A stretch of DNA of 38,529 bases from DASXRA01 sp035263725 (GTDB taxonomy: Bacteria; Actinomycetota; Actinomycetes; Mycobacteriales; Jatrophihabitantaceae), in NCBI GenBank assembly GCA_035263725.1, contig DATFRC010000079.1:1-38529 (forward strand), written 5' to 3'. The position numbers and the translations under genes are program-made. Below, one piece after another: positions 23,741 to 31,725 of the stretch. The notes under the pieces are model-generated. The model searched no databases and was not told where the DNA came from. It worked only from the letters and a program-made list of their open reading frames with translations. Numbering within the stretch: position 1 is the first letter of the stretch; each line of letters starts with the position of its first letter.

Positions 23741-24496
23741 ATGACGGCAGCGAGGACGGTCAGCGCCCGGCTCCGGGCCGCGGGCTGCGTTTTCGCCGAG
23801 GACGAGGCCCGCCTGCTCGTCGCCGCGGCACGCACGCCGGGCGAGCTCGAGGCAGCGGTCGGGCGTCGCGTCGCCGGGGAACCGCTCGAGCACGTGCTGG
23901 GGTGGGCGGAATTCTCTGGGATGCGCTTCGCCGTCGAGCCCGGCGTGTTCGTGCCGCGGCGGCGCACCGAGTTCCTCGTGCACGAGGCGGCGCGGCTGGC
24001 CCGGCCGGGCGCGGTGATCGTCGACCTGTGCTGCGGCACCGGCGCGCTCGGTGCTGCGCTCGCGGCGTCCGTCGAACGGGCCGAGGTGCACGCTGTGGAC
24101 GTCGACCCGGCTGCGGTGCGCTGCGCTCGGCGCAACGTTCCCGGAACCGTCTACCAGGGCGATCTGTTCGAGCCGTTGCCCTCGACGCTGCGCGGCCGCG
24201 TGGACGTGCTGCTCGCCAACGTGCCGTACGTCCCGACACAAGAGATCGAGCTACTGCCCGCTGAGGCTCGTCTGCACGAGGACCGGGTCGCGCTCGATGG
24301 TGGCCCGGACGGACTTTCCGTGCTGCGCCGGGTCGCGGCCGAAGCGCCGCAGTGGCTGGCGCCGGGCGGGCATCTGCTGATCGAGACCAGCGCCGCCCAG
24401 GCGCCGGGCGCCCGCACAGCTTTCACCCAGCTGGCTACACGAATTGCGTACAGCGACGGGTACGACGCGACGGTTGTCATCGCCACGAAGGCGTGA
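23741..24496 (+). CDS. Putative protein N5-glutamine methyltransferase (PrmC-related)
   Basis: A 251-residue class I SAM methyltransferase of the PrmC/HemK-related group. The substrate-domain block GEPLEHVLGWAEFSGMRFAVEPGVFVPRRRTEFLV is followed by SAM motif I VIVDLCCGTGALG (92-104), the acidic HAVDVDP (117-123), and NVPYVP at 160-165. True PrmC has NPPY at this site; the NVPY variant marks a paralogous family of unproven substrate, so methylation of release factors should not be assumed. ATG 23741 is supported by a TAGGGT element 7 nt upstream. A short GC hairpin overlaps the stop codon. Confidence 0.84.
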   Translation: MTAARTVSARLRAAGCVFAEDEARLLVAAARTPGELEAAVGRRVAGEPLEHVLGWAEFSGMRFAVEPGVFVPRRRTEFLVHEAARLARPGAVIVDLCCGTGALGAALAASVERAEVHAVDVDPAAVRCARRNVPGTVYQGDLFEPLPSTLRGRVDVLLANVPYVPTQEIELLPAEARLHEDRVALDGGPDGLSVLRRVAAEAPQWLAPGGHLLIETSAAQAPGARTAFTQLATRIAYSDGYDATVVIATKA

Positions 24497-24504
24497 TCGC
24501 CTTT
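24488..24504 (+). terminator. Short hairpin overlapping the stop of the PrmC-related gene
   Basis: AAGGCG-TGAT-CGCCTT is a perfect 6-bp stem with a 4-nt loop that contains the stop codon. It is followed by TTTG. A weak intrinsic terminator is possible. The remaining gap to 24670 shows another 7-bp inverted repeat (GATCTGG at 24517, CCAGATC at 24539) but no gene. Confidence 0.35.
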
Positions 24505-24670
24505 GCGTAGCGCTGTGATCTGGGCTTGATGATCTCGGCCAGATCCGCGAAATATCGCAACTCCGCCAGAGATGATCACCGATTCGACGGAGCTGTGAGA
24601 TTGCACTGTGATCCACGTCACCGACGATGCCTCTCTTAATAACGGTCCGTCTCGCGCGCGGATCAAATGC

Positions 24671-24700
24671 TTGACATGCCGTCGGAGCCGTGCGAAGAAT
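24671..24700 (+). promoter_or_regulatory. Promoter of the secreted Asp-box protein gene
   Basis: A perfect -35 TTGACA (24671-24676), an 18-bp spacer and AAGAAT (24695-24700) form the clearest sigma-70-type promoter in the window. Transcription would start near 24707, giving a leader of about 60 nt with a GAGGAG ribosome site before the ATG at 24766. Confidence 0.55.
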
Positions 24701-24765
24701 CGCCAGGCTCGCGCTGAAGAGCTGCGCGGTTTCAACACTCGGCAATCCCCCTCCGAGGAGAGCTT

Positions 24766-27351
24766 ATGAGAATGCGCCGATTCGCCTTGTTCTCTGCGGT
24801 GATCGCGGCCGTCGCGTTCGCGGCGGCTCCTGGATTCGCCGCCAGCGATCCACCGAACAAGGACGCCGGTCAGGAAAGCCAGGACGTTCAGGAAGCCACC
24901 GACTGGTTCATGGCACAGCGGCTGGCGCCGAACGGCGCGGTCGATCCGAACGCATACGCCGCCGGGGCCGCGCAGGCGGCGGCGCTGCCCAGCGTGGGCG
25001 GCGCATGGACCGAGCGGACGGGACGGCCGGGCACGGACGGCAACGACTTCTCCGATTCCCCCCAGTACATCGACCCCACGAGCAACTTCAGCAACTCAGG
25101 CGCCGGCGATCGCTGGGTAGCCGGCCGGATGACGGCACTCGCCGCCGCCCCGGACGGGACGGTGTTCGCCGGTGGCGCAGACGGCGGTGTGTGGAAGTCA
25201 ACCGACGGTGGCCAGCACTGGACGCCGGTGACCGACACGCAGGCAACGCTTTCGATCGGGGCCCTGCTCGTCACTGGCTCCGGCAGCAACTACACGGTCT
25301 ACGCCGGCACCGGCGAGGCAAACACGAGCCAGGACAGCTACGCGGGCGTCGGGGTGCTCGCCTCCACGGACGGCGGCGCCACGTGGCACCGCGTCGGCGG
25401 GCCTGAACTCAATGGCGCGTTGATCTTCCGCCTGGTTCAGGACGGAAACACGCTGCTCGCCGCGACGTCGCACGGCCTGTATAGCTTCAACACCACGTCC
25501 AGCAGCACGTGGACCGCGGTGCTGCAGCCTGCAGGTCCGCCCAGCGACGGCAAGAACTTCAACCTCGTCGTCGGCAACATGATCACGGACGTGTCGGTAC
25601 GGCCCGGCACAAGCGGCAAGCAGGTGGTTGCCGTCGCGGGCTACCGCGGCGGCTGGCCGACCAACGGCTTCTACGTGTCGAACGACTCCGGCGCGCACTT
25701 CAGCTACCTCACCAACCCGCAGGGCTGGGTGCCGCCGAAGGACGAGGGACGCACGACGCTCGCGTACTCCGCCGGCGGCGACCGCGCGTACGCGATCGTG
25801 CAGAGCCCTTATCTGCTCAACGTGGGCAACAACGGCAAGACGGTGCTGCAGGGCGTCTACGAGTCCAAGAACGGCGACCCGGCCGGCCCCTGGACGCTGA
25901 TCGCCAACTCCAGCAAGCTGCAGCAGAGCGGGTCGGCACAGAAGATCTCGCGCATCGGCAAGGGATACGGGCCCGGCATTCAGGCCTGGTACAACCAGTT
26001 CCTGGCGGTCGACCCGGGCAACAAGGATCATGTCTACGTCGGACTGGAGGAGGTCTACGAGTCGTTGAACGGCGGCGCCGGCTGGAACACAATCGCGCCG
26101 TACTGGAACTTCGGGTTCAGCTGCTTCTCGTACACGCCCTTCGAGGGCACCTGTGACCACAACCAGGCACACTCCGACCAGCATGCGGCCGTCATCTCCG
26201 CAGGCAAGCTGTACATCGGGAACGACGGCGGTGTCTACTCACGTGCGCTGACCGATCACAGCGTGGGCAACTGGACGAACCTCAACGCGCACATGGACGC
26301 GCTCCAGTACTACGGCGCGCAGGGTAGCGGTGACTCGACGATCTACGGCGGCATGCAGGACAACGGCAGCAACAAGGTGTTCCCGACGACGGGGACAGTG
26401 CCTGACGACAACGGCAAGCCGATCAGCGTCAGCTCCGTGCAGGTGTTCGGCGGCGACGGCGGTTACACACTCGTCGACCCGACGAACTCGAAGAACGTCA
26501 TCACCGAGTACACGGGGCTGACCGCGTTGAAGTCGACCGATGGCGGTGAAAACTGGCACTTCATCACGCCGGCCGATCCCGACCCGCGGTTCATTGCCCC
26601 AATCAACATGGACCGCACCAACCCCAACCACCTGGTGTCCGGCGGCGCGATCGTGTGGAACTCCGAGGCGGGCGTGGCGGGCACGACAGCCAACACCGGC
26701 GCTGCGACCGACTGGAAAAACATCTTCGACGTGCGCAAGGCCCTGGGCGGTAATGCCGCGTCGCAGGTGACCGCGCTCGATGCCATCACCGTCGGTGACA
26801 CGCAGTACGTGGCGGCCGCCTGGTGTGGGCCGTGCAACCCGAGCTTCCCGAGCGGCAGCGGCTTCGCGGCCGGCATCGTGATGCTCAGCAACAGCGGCGG
26901 CACGTGGCACGCGACGGCGCAGGAGTGCACGGGTAGCTCGGCATGCCCGAACGGCGGCCTGCCGAACCGGTACATCACGGGAGTCAAGATCGACACAGCG
27001 AACCCGAGCCACGCCTACCTGTCGCTGTCCGGGTACTCGCGGCACTGGATCGTCGGGCCGGACGACCCAGGTGTCGGCCACGTTTACCAGACCACCAACG
27101 GCGGCAGCGCCTGGGCAGACATCTCGGGCAACCTGCCGGACATCCCGGCGAACGATGTCGTTCTGCACAACCGCACGCTGACGGTGGCGAACGACATTGG
27201 CGTGTTCACGTCATCCGACAACGGCAGCACCTGGAGTCGGGTGGGCACCAACCTTCCGAACGTGGTGGTCGCTCAGCTCACCGTTGACCCCAACGGGACG
27301 TTGGTCGCCGCTACCCACGGACGCGGGATTTGGACGATCTCCGCTCCTTAG
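24766..27351 (+). CDS. Large secreted protein with Asp-box (BNR/sortilin-like) beta-propeller repeats
   Basis: An 861-residue protein with a signal peptide (MRMRRF, hydrophobic core to about residue 20, APGFAAS cleavage region). At least six Asp-box motifs are visible: KSTDGGQHW (144-152), ASTDGGATW (199-207), and later VSNDSGAHF, KSTDGGENW, TTNGGSAW and SSDNGSTW. Such repeats build sialidase- or VPS10-like beta-propellers. WVAGRMTALAAAPDGTVFAGGADGGVW fits this group. No full set of sialidase catalytic residues is evident, so enzymatic activity should not be assumed; ligand or glycan binding outside the cell is equally possible. It has its own promoter, a GAGGAG ribosome site and a strong terminator, so it is a single-gene unit. 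Confidence 0.85.
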   Translation: MRMRRFALFSAVIAAVAFAAAPGFAASDPPNKDAGQESQDVQEATDWFMAQRLAPNGAVDPNAYAAGAAQAAALPSVGGAWTERTGRPGTDGNDFSDSPQYIDPTSNFSNSGAGDRWVAGRMTALAAAPDGTVFAGGADGGVWKSTDGGQHWTPVTDTQATLSIGALLVTGSGSNYTVYAGTGEANTSQDSYAGVGVLASTDGGATWHRVGGPELNGALIFRLVQDGNTLLAATSHGLYSFNTTSSSTWTAVLQPAGPPSDGKNFNLVVGNMITDVSVRPGTSGKQVVAVAGYRGGWPTNGFYVSNDSGAHFSYLTNPQGWVPPKDEGRTTLAYSAGGDRAYAIVQSPYLLNVGNNGKTVLQGVYESKNGDPAGPWTLIANSSKLQQSGSAQKISRIGKGYGPGIQAWYNQFLAVDPGNKDHVYVGLEEVYESLNGGAGWNTIAPYWNFGFSCFSYTPFEGTCDHNQAHSDQHAAVISAGKLYIGNDGGVYSRALTDHSVGNWTNLNAHMDALQYYGAQGSGDSTIYGGMQDNGSNKVFPTTGTVPDDNGKPISVSSVQVFGGDGGYTLVDPTNSKNVITEYTGLTALKSTDGGENWHFITPADPDPRFIAPINMDRTNPNHLVSGGAIVWNSEAGVAGTTANTGAATDWKNIFDVRKALGGNAASQVTALDAITVGDTQYVAAAWCGPCNPSFPSGSGFAAGIVMLSNSGGTWHATAQECTGSSACPNGGLPNRYITGVKIDTANPSHAYLSLSGYSRHWIVGPDDPGVGHVYQTTNGGSAWADISGNLPDIPANDVVLHNRTLTVANDIGVFTSSDNGSTWSRVGTNLPNVVVAQLTVDPNGTLVAATHGRGIWTISAP

Positions 27352-27361
27352 ATCTGGACAG

Positions 27362-27396
27362 CCCGGCCGGCGGTGACAAGCGCATCGCCGGCCGGG
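27362..27396 (+). terminator. Strong GC-rich hairpin after the Asp-box gene
   Basis: CCCGGCCGGCG (27362-27372) pairs perfectly with CGCCGGCCGGG (27386-27396) across a 13-nt loop, 11 bases after the stop. There is only a short TT after the stem, as is common for actinobacterial terminators. Confidence 0.75.
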
Positions 27397-27452
27397 TTAC
27401 GTCTCAGTAACAGCACAATTTGAGAAGACACCAGTCAGACCCACTTCCTACG

Positions 27453-27483
27453 CTGGCCGCCGACCGATGAGTTCGGCGGCCAG
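27453..27483 (+). promoter_or_regulatory. Perfect 11-bp hairpin/dyad upstream of the ABC exporter genes
   Basis: CTGGCCGCCGA (27453-27463) and TCGGCGGCCAG (27473-27483) form a perfect stem with a 9-nt loop, ending 49 nt before the ATPase start. It is too far from the Asp-box gene to be needed as its terminator. It could be an operator dyad or a leader hairpin for the exporter operon. Confidence 0.45.
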
Positions 27484-27532
27484 TGCTCGTCGTAATGACG
27501 GGGCGTGCGCCGGCACGCTGGAAGGAGTAGGC

Positions 27533-28357
27533 ATGGAGTCGAGAGCACGGTTCGACGCGCACGTCGCCGTGGACGCCGTTGGGCTGGTGAAGACCTACAC
27601 GTCGCGCAGCGGCAGCGTCGACGCGGTGCGCGGTGTCGACCTGCAGGTGGCATCCGGCGAGCTGTTCGGATTTCTGGGCCCGAACGGCGCCGGCAAGTCC
27701 ACGACGGTGAAGATGCTGACGACGCTGCTGTCGATCACCGGCGGGTCGGCTCGCGTGGCCGGCGTCGACGTCGCCGCTGACCCGGATGCCGCCCGAGAGC
27801 GCATCGGCGTGGCGTTGCAGGAGGCCGGCCTGGACGTGCGCCAGACCGGGCGGGAACTGCTGGTGCTGCAGGCCCGGCTGTTCGGTATGTCGCGGCCGGC
27901 CGCAGCGGCCCGCGCGCAGGAACTGCTGGAGCTGGTGGACCTGCTCGACGCGGCGGACCGCCGCATCAAGGGATATTCGGGTGGGATGCGCCGCCGCCTG
28001 GACCTGGCCTCCGCGCTCGTCCATCGCCCGGACGTGCTGTTCCTGGACGAGCCGACGACCGGCCTCGACCCGGCCAGCCGGCTGACGGTCTGGGACGAGG
28101 TGCGGCGCATCAACCGGTTGGGCACCACGGTGTTCCTCACGACGCAGTATCTGGAGGAAGCAGACCAGCTCTGCGACCGGATCGCGATCATCGACGACGG
28201 CCGCATCGTGAGAGAGGGCACGCCGGCTGCGCTGAAGGCGCAGTTGCGCGAACAGCTCGGCCTGAACGCCGACCCGACACTCGACGAGGTGTTCCTCGAA
28301 GCGACGGGCCGCACCCGTGATCGCATCGAGGGCGAAGTTCAGGCGGTGACGTCATGA
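27533..28357 (+). CDS. ABC exporter ATP-binding protein (DrrA-like)
   Basis: A 274-residue cytoplasmic ATPase. Walker A is GPNGAGKST (49-57), the signature is YSGGMRRRLDLA, and Walker B is DVLFLDEPTTGLDPASR. The VFLTTQYLEEADQLCDRIAII segment has Gln where many ABC proteins have the H-loop His, which is normal for the DrrA branch. The C-terminal DEVFLEATGR is also typical. With the next gene it would form an ABC-2 exporter for a drug-like or lipid substrate. ATG 27533 follows an excellent GAAGGAG, and the longer upstream frame is rejected. The gene overlaps the permease gene by ATGA. Confidence 0.92.
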   Translation: MESRARFDAHVAVDAVGLVKTYTSRSGSVDAVRGVDLQVASGELFGFLGPNGAGKSTTVKMLTTLLSITGGSARVAGVDVAADPDAARERIGVALQEAGLDVRQTGRELLVLQARLFGMSRPAAAARAQELLELVDLLDAADRRIKGYSGGMRRRLDLASALVHRPDVLFLDEPTTGLDPASRLTVWDEVRRINRLGTTVFLTTQYLEEADQLCDRIAIIDDGRIVREGTPAALKAQLREQLGLNADPTLDEVFLEATGRTRDRIEGEVQAVTS

Positions 28358-29112
28358 CGAGTCCGGCAGTCGTACTAGGCGGGCGGGCGATCCGGGAGAC
28401 CTTGCGCACCCCGGAGGCGATCGCCCCGACGCTGTTCATCCCGTTGTTCTTCCTGGTCGTGAACGTGGGGCAGGCCGGGCGGATCTTTCCCACCGGCCAC
28501 ACGTCGTTCCTGCACGGGCAGGGCTACGCCGCGTTTCAGCTGCCCGCGTCGCTGCTGCTCGCCGCGTCGTTCGGGTCGGCGGCGATGTTCCTGGTCGAGG
28601 ACATCGAGGGCGGCTACTTCGACAAGCTGCGGGCGACACCCATCCCCCGCACGGCGATCGCGTTCGGCCGGCTGGCCGCCGAAGGCGTCAAGAGCCTGGT
28701 GCTGACGGCGGTGCTCACACTGGTCGCAATGGCGTTCGGGGTGCGGCTGGCGAGCGGCGCCTTCGGGTTCGTGCTGCTCCTGCTGCTGACCGCCGGCTGG
28801 GCAGTCGTGTTCTCCGGCTTCATGCAGCTGATCGCACTCAAGACGCGAAGCGCCGCTGCCACGCAGAGCGGCGGGCTCGTGTTCTTCCCGCTGCTCTTCC
28901 TCACGCCCAACTTCGTGCCCCGGCACATGTTGACGCATCCCATGGAGGTCGCCGCGACGATCAACCCCGTCACGTACATCATGGAGGGGATGCGTTCGCT
29001 CATCCTGGTCCACTTCGACTGGGCCGCGATCGGCAAGGGTTTCCTTGTCGTCGCGCTCGCCGGGCTGGTCATGGCGGCGCTCAACGCCCGCGCGATCCGC
29101 GCCTACGACTAA
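28354..29112 (+). CDS. ABC-2 type exporter permease (DrrB-like)
   Basis: A 252-residue inner-membrane protein with about six transmembrane helices. TPEAIAPTLFIPLFFLVVNVGQ, then QLPASLLLAASFGSAAMFLVEDIEGGYFDKLRATPIPRTAIAFGRL, and the LTPNFVPRHMLTHPMEVAATINPVTYIMEGMRSLI block are the standard ABC-2/daunorubicin-permease pattern. It pairs with the ATPase through a 4-base ATGA overlap. The acetyltransferase gene follows after 13 bp. The substrate is unknown. Confidence 0.9.
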   Translation: MTSPAVVLGGRAIRETLRTPEAIAPTLFIPLFFLVVNVGQAGRIFPTGHTSFLHGQGYAAFQLPASLLLAASFGSAAMFLVEDIEGGYFDKLRATPIPRTAIAFGRLAAEGVKSLVLTAVLTLVAMAFGVRLASGAFGFVLLLLLTAGWAVVFSGFMQLIALKTRSAAATQSGGLVFFPLLFLTPNFVPRHMLTHPMEVAATINPVTYIMEGMRSLILVHFDWAAIGKGFLVVALAGLVMAALNARAIRAYD

Positions 29113-29125
29113 GGGGCGAGCGCTG

Positions 29126-29620
29126 GTGAACCCGGAGCCCAGAATCGCCGACCCGACGGAGGCCCGAGCGGTCGCGGAGTTGCTCGACGCGTTCAATCGC
29201 GAGTTCGCCACGCCCACGCCCGGCCCGGACGTCCTCACCGCCCGGCTCGAGACACTGCTCGCGGGCGACGCCGTGGTCGCGTTCGTCTCCGGTGACCCAC
29301 CGGTGGCCGTTGCGGTCATGACGCTTCGACCCAACGTCTGGTACGACGGGCCGGTCGGGCTGCTCGACGAGCTCTACGTAGTGCCGGCATTGCGCGGACA
29401 GGGCATCGGCTCGGCGCTGCTCGCGCTGGTCGAGGCGACCGCCCGGCAGCGCTGCGCCGAGCAGCTCGAGATCAACGTCGACGGCGAGGACACCGACGCC
29501 CGTCGGTTCTACGAGCGGCATGGCTACACGAACACCGAGCCGGGCCAGGACGAGCCGATGCTGTACTACTACCGGGATCTGCGCGAGTCAGTGGCCGAGC
29601 AGCTGCTTGACCAGGGTTAG
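29126..29620 (+). CDS. GNAT family N-acetyltransferase
   Basis: A 164-residue acetyl-CoA-dependent acetyltransferase. Motif A LDELYVVPALRGQGIGSALLALVEATARQRCAEQLEINVDGEDTDARRFYERHGYTNTE includes the RGQGIG pyrophosphate loop and the motif-B RRFYERHGY. The acceptor is unknown. The start GTG at 29126 follows AAGGGG, 13 bp after the permease stop, so it is probably the third gene of the exporter operon. The association could mean acetylation of the exported compound, but this is inference. Its last 33 bases overlap the opposing gene. Confidence 0.87.
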   Translation: MNPEPRIADPTEARAVAELLDAFNREFATPTPGPDVLTARLETLLAGDAVVAFVSGDPPVAVAVMTLRPNVWYDGPVGLLDELYVVPALRGQGIGSALLALVEATARQRCAEQLEINVDGEDTDARRFYERHGYTNTEPGQDEPMLYYYRDLRESVAEQLLDQG

Positions 29621-30682
29621 CACCTCGCCGGCGCTGTCCGCTTGCAGGCTGCCGTTCTGGATCTCGGGATGACACCCCTCGTTGATTTCCACCTGCACCG
29701 CCGGGCCAACTTGGTAGCCGAAGGTCAGTGCATAGGCTTGCGACGACTGTCCCGCGGGACCGCATCGAGCGTGATAGTCGAACGGTGCCGTTCGGAGGCG
29801 ATTGAGCTGTGCCGTCAGTCGTGCCAGGTCGTCCGGCGTCCCGCTAACGGTGCTCGATCGATCGCCCAGTCGGCACAGCCGGACGGATACAGGATGTTCG
29901 GGTACGAACCGATCCTGCTGCCCGAGCCGACCGGCGCTCCAGGGGCACCCATACGTGGTTGCCGGCGGTGAGAGTTTCCAGTGGCCGATCCGAAATGCGG
30001 TGTCGGCCTGGGCCCGCAGGTTCCTCCCAATGAACGGTCCGTTCGAGGCACCGTTGCAGTGCTCTCCCGGGATGGCGAGCCACATCGTCCCGCGTGGATA
30101 GCTCAGCGCCATCAGGTAATAGTCCCCGTCAGTGACTGCGAAAAACGACGCGCACGGCTGCTTGTCAGGGTGTGCGGGTGGCAACCAGGCGAGGTCGGCC
30201 GGGATCGTGGACAGGTTGCCGCGGAGCGTCCGGGTGCCGGTGATCTTTCCGTGGTGGCCGTGCAGGTAGGCGCAGACGACGGCGTGAGTGGGCGTATCCA
30301 GCGGGATGAATCCCTTCGCGACGTCGATGCCCTTGGGCGGCTGCGGTATCCAGTAGTCGGTCATGCTCGTGACGCGGGCGGGAATTTCGGCAGGACAGCT
30401 GCGTATAGGCGCGACCGGATGCTGGGCGGAAGGCGACGGGTGCTGGACGGAAGCAGACGGGTCATGCGCAAGACCGCCGGGCGCCGCGCGGTGGTTAGTA
30501 CGGTTGCTGACAAACAGCACGGCCGTGGCCACGATGAGCACGCATACCGCGGCTGCCGCGACCAGCAGCCACTGCGCCGCTCGTCTGCGGCGGCGCGTCC
30601 AAAATCGGAAGTCCGCGGCGGTGGGAGCCTGCGTGTCGTGAGTGCGCATCGCCTCCCGCGCCCCATCTTCGATATCGCCCAT
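29588..30682 (-). CDS. Membrane-anchored hypothetical protein with large extracytoplasmic domain
   Basis: A 364-residue protein. A short cytoplasmic N-terminus with an arginine cluster (FRFWTRRRRRAAQW) leads into one transmembrane helix (about 40-60: LLVAAAAVCVLIVATAVLFV). A Ser/Pro/His linker (about 70-90) and an outside domain with several cysteines follow (SCPAE, VVCAY, PCASF, EHCNG, YGCPW, RLCRL, ARCGP, EGCHP), enough for up to four disulfides. The topology recalls anti-sigma or sensor-like proteins, but no sigma factor is adjacent and I recognise no domain. ATG 30682 has AAAGGG six bases upstream, so it is preferred over GTG 30697. Its 3' end overlaps the GNAT gene. Confidence 0.72.
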   Translation of the reverse strand: MGDIEDGAREAMRTHDTQAPTAADFRFWTRRRRRAAQWLLVAAAAVCVLIVATAVLFVSNRTNHRAAPGGLAHDPSASVQHPSPSAQHPVAPIRSCPAEIPARVTSMTDYWIPQPPKGIDVAKGFIPLDTPTHAVVCAYLHGHHGKITGTRTLRGNLSTIPADLAWLPPAHPDKQPCASFFAVTDGDYYLMALSYPRGTMWLAIPGEHCNGASNGPFIGRNLRAQADTAFRIGHWKLSPPATTYGCPWSAGRLGQQDRFVPEHPVSVRLCRLGDRSSTVSGTPDDLARLTAQLNRLRTAPFDYHARCGPAGQSSQAYALTFGYQVGPAVQVEINEGCHPEIQNGSLQADSAGEVLTLVKQLLGH

Positions 30683-30758
30683 GGCATGCCCTTTCACGAC
30701 TGTGTGGACTCCGCCATAGAGATGCGTTGGGCGACCGATCTCGTTGTTCGCGGCTACC

Positions 30759-31643
30759 TCATGCGGAGACGGACGTCTGCAGAAGTTCCGCGGCGCGGCG
30801 TACCGCGTCGTTGTCAGCCACCGTGCGGCGTACCCGCAGCACGATGCGCCGCTGCGGGACCGGATCGACGACAGGGACGGCCGCGAGACCTCCCGGCAAC
30901 GATCGAGTCGCCACCCGGGGGACGACGGTTAGGCCCCCGGCAGCCGCGACGAATGCGATCGCGGACGCGTAGTCCTGCGCCTCGAACTGGAAGTACGGAC
31001 TGAACCCCTTGCTGGCACAGGCGTCGATGACGATCTGCCGGCACGGGCCGGGCACGACGTCGTTGTCGATCCACGCCTCGTCTCGCAGATCACCGAGCGG
31101 CACGGTGCTCTTGCCGGCGAGCGCGTGGCCGGCGGGCAATACGGCGACGTACGGCTCGTTGAGAAGTGGGCGGACGTCGTAACCGTCGAGTGACGTGGAG
31201 GCGGAGCCCTCGACGAAGAGTTCGACGTCCGGGACGAACGGCGAGTCCGCGGCGCGTTCGATGAGCCGCAAATCCAGCCGGAGTCCCGGAAACTCCCGGG
31301 ACAGCGTGGCGGCGACTCGCGGCACCCACGCCGCACCGGCCGAAGCGAAGTAGCTGATCGTGAGCCGGCCGATCCGGCCGGCGCGCAGGTCGGCAGCCAC
31401 CGATTCCAGCGCCGCGAGCCGTTCGAGCGCGTGTCGCGACTCCTCGGCGAAGAGGCGGCCGGCCGGCGTCGACACGATGCCGCGCCCGTTTCGCTCGACC
31501 AGCACCAGGCCGGTTTCGCGTTGCAGGGCCGCGACGTGCTGGCTGACTGCGGAGGGTGTGTATCCGAGGGTGGCCGCCGCGCCGTTGATCGAACCCGCAG
31601 CGACCACGGCTCGGAACACCCGGAGCCGATGGGCATCGAGCAT
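30759..31643 (-). CDS. LysR-family transcriptional regulator
   Basis: A 294-residue regulator. The N-terminal winged helix-turn-helix (LDAHRLRVFRAVVAAGSINGAAATLGYTPSAVSQHVAALQRETGLVLVERNGRG) is clear, followed by a linker helix and the LysR substrate-binding domain (RIGRLTISYFASAGAAWVPRVAATLSREFPGLRLDLRL). It is divergent from the EamA permease gene with an 82-bp gap, the usual layout for a LysR protein and its target. The -10 TACGAT lies only 6 nt before the ATG and has a TTGTTG -35 at 17 bp, so its mRNA is probably leaderless. The inducer is unknown. Confidence 0.9.
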   Translation of the reverse strand: MLDAHRLRVFRAVVAAGSINGAAATLGYTPSAVSQHVAALQRETGLVLVERNGRGIVSTPAGRLFAEESRHALERLAALESVAADLRAGRIGRLTISYFASAGAAWVPRVAATLSREFPGLRLDLRLIERAADSPFVPDVELFVEGSASTSLDGYDVRPLLNEPYVAVLPAGHALAGKSTVPLGDLRDEAWIDNDVVPGPCRQIVIDACASKGFSPYFQFEAQDYASAIAFVAAAGGLTVVPRVATRSLPGGLAAVPVVDPVPQRRIVLRVRRTVADNDAVRRAAELLQTSVSA

Positions 31644-31649
31644 AGCCGG

Positions 31650-31678
31650 ATCGTACAGTTTCGCTGATGAATCAACAA
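31650..31678 (-). promoter_or_regulatory. Promoter of the LysR gene
   Basis: On the minus strand TTGTTG (31678-31673), a 17-bp spacer and TACGAT (31655-31650) end 6 nt before the ATG at 31643. Leaderless transcription is expected. The CAACA/TGTTG pair at 31673-31677 and 31696-31700 could be a LysR operator half-site pair, but this is weak. Confidence 0.5.
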
Positions 31679-31725
31679 TGAGAATTTACTTGTGCTGTTG
31701 TATCGCGTCCTGCTGCCATAGCCGC

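Noticed and set aside
25198..26184. A 328-codon minus-strand frame inside the secreted protein gene
   Set aside because: It is antisense to a gene with a signal peptide and repeated Asp-box motifs, and its product is Arg/Val/Ala-rich without any recognisable domain.
31673..31700. CAACA / TGTTG pair as a LysR operator
   Set aside because: The arms are only 5 bp, the spacing is not a clean T-N11-A site, and the region is AT-rich, so chance is likely.
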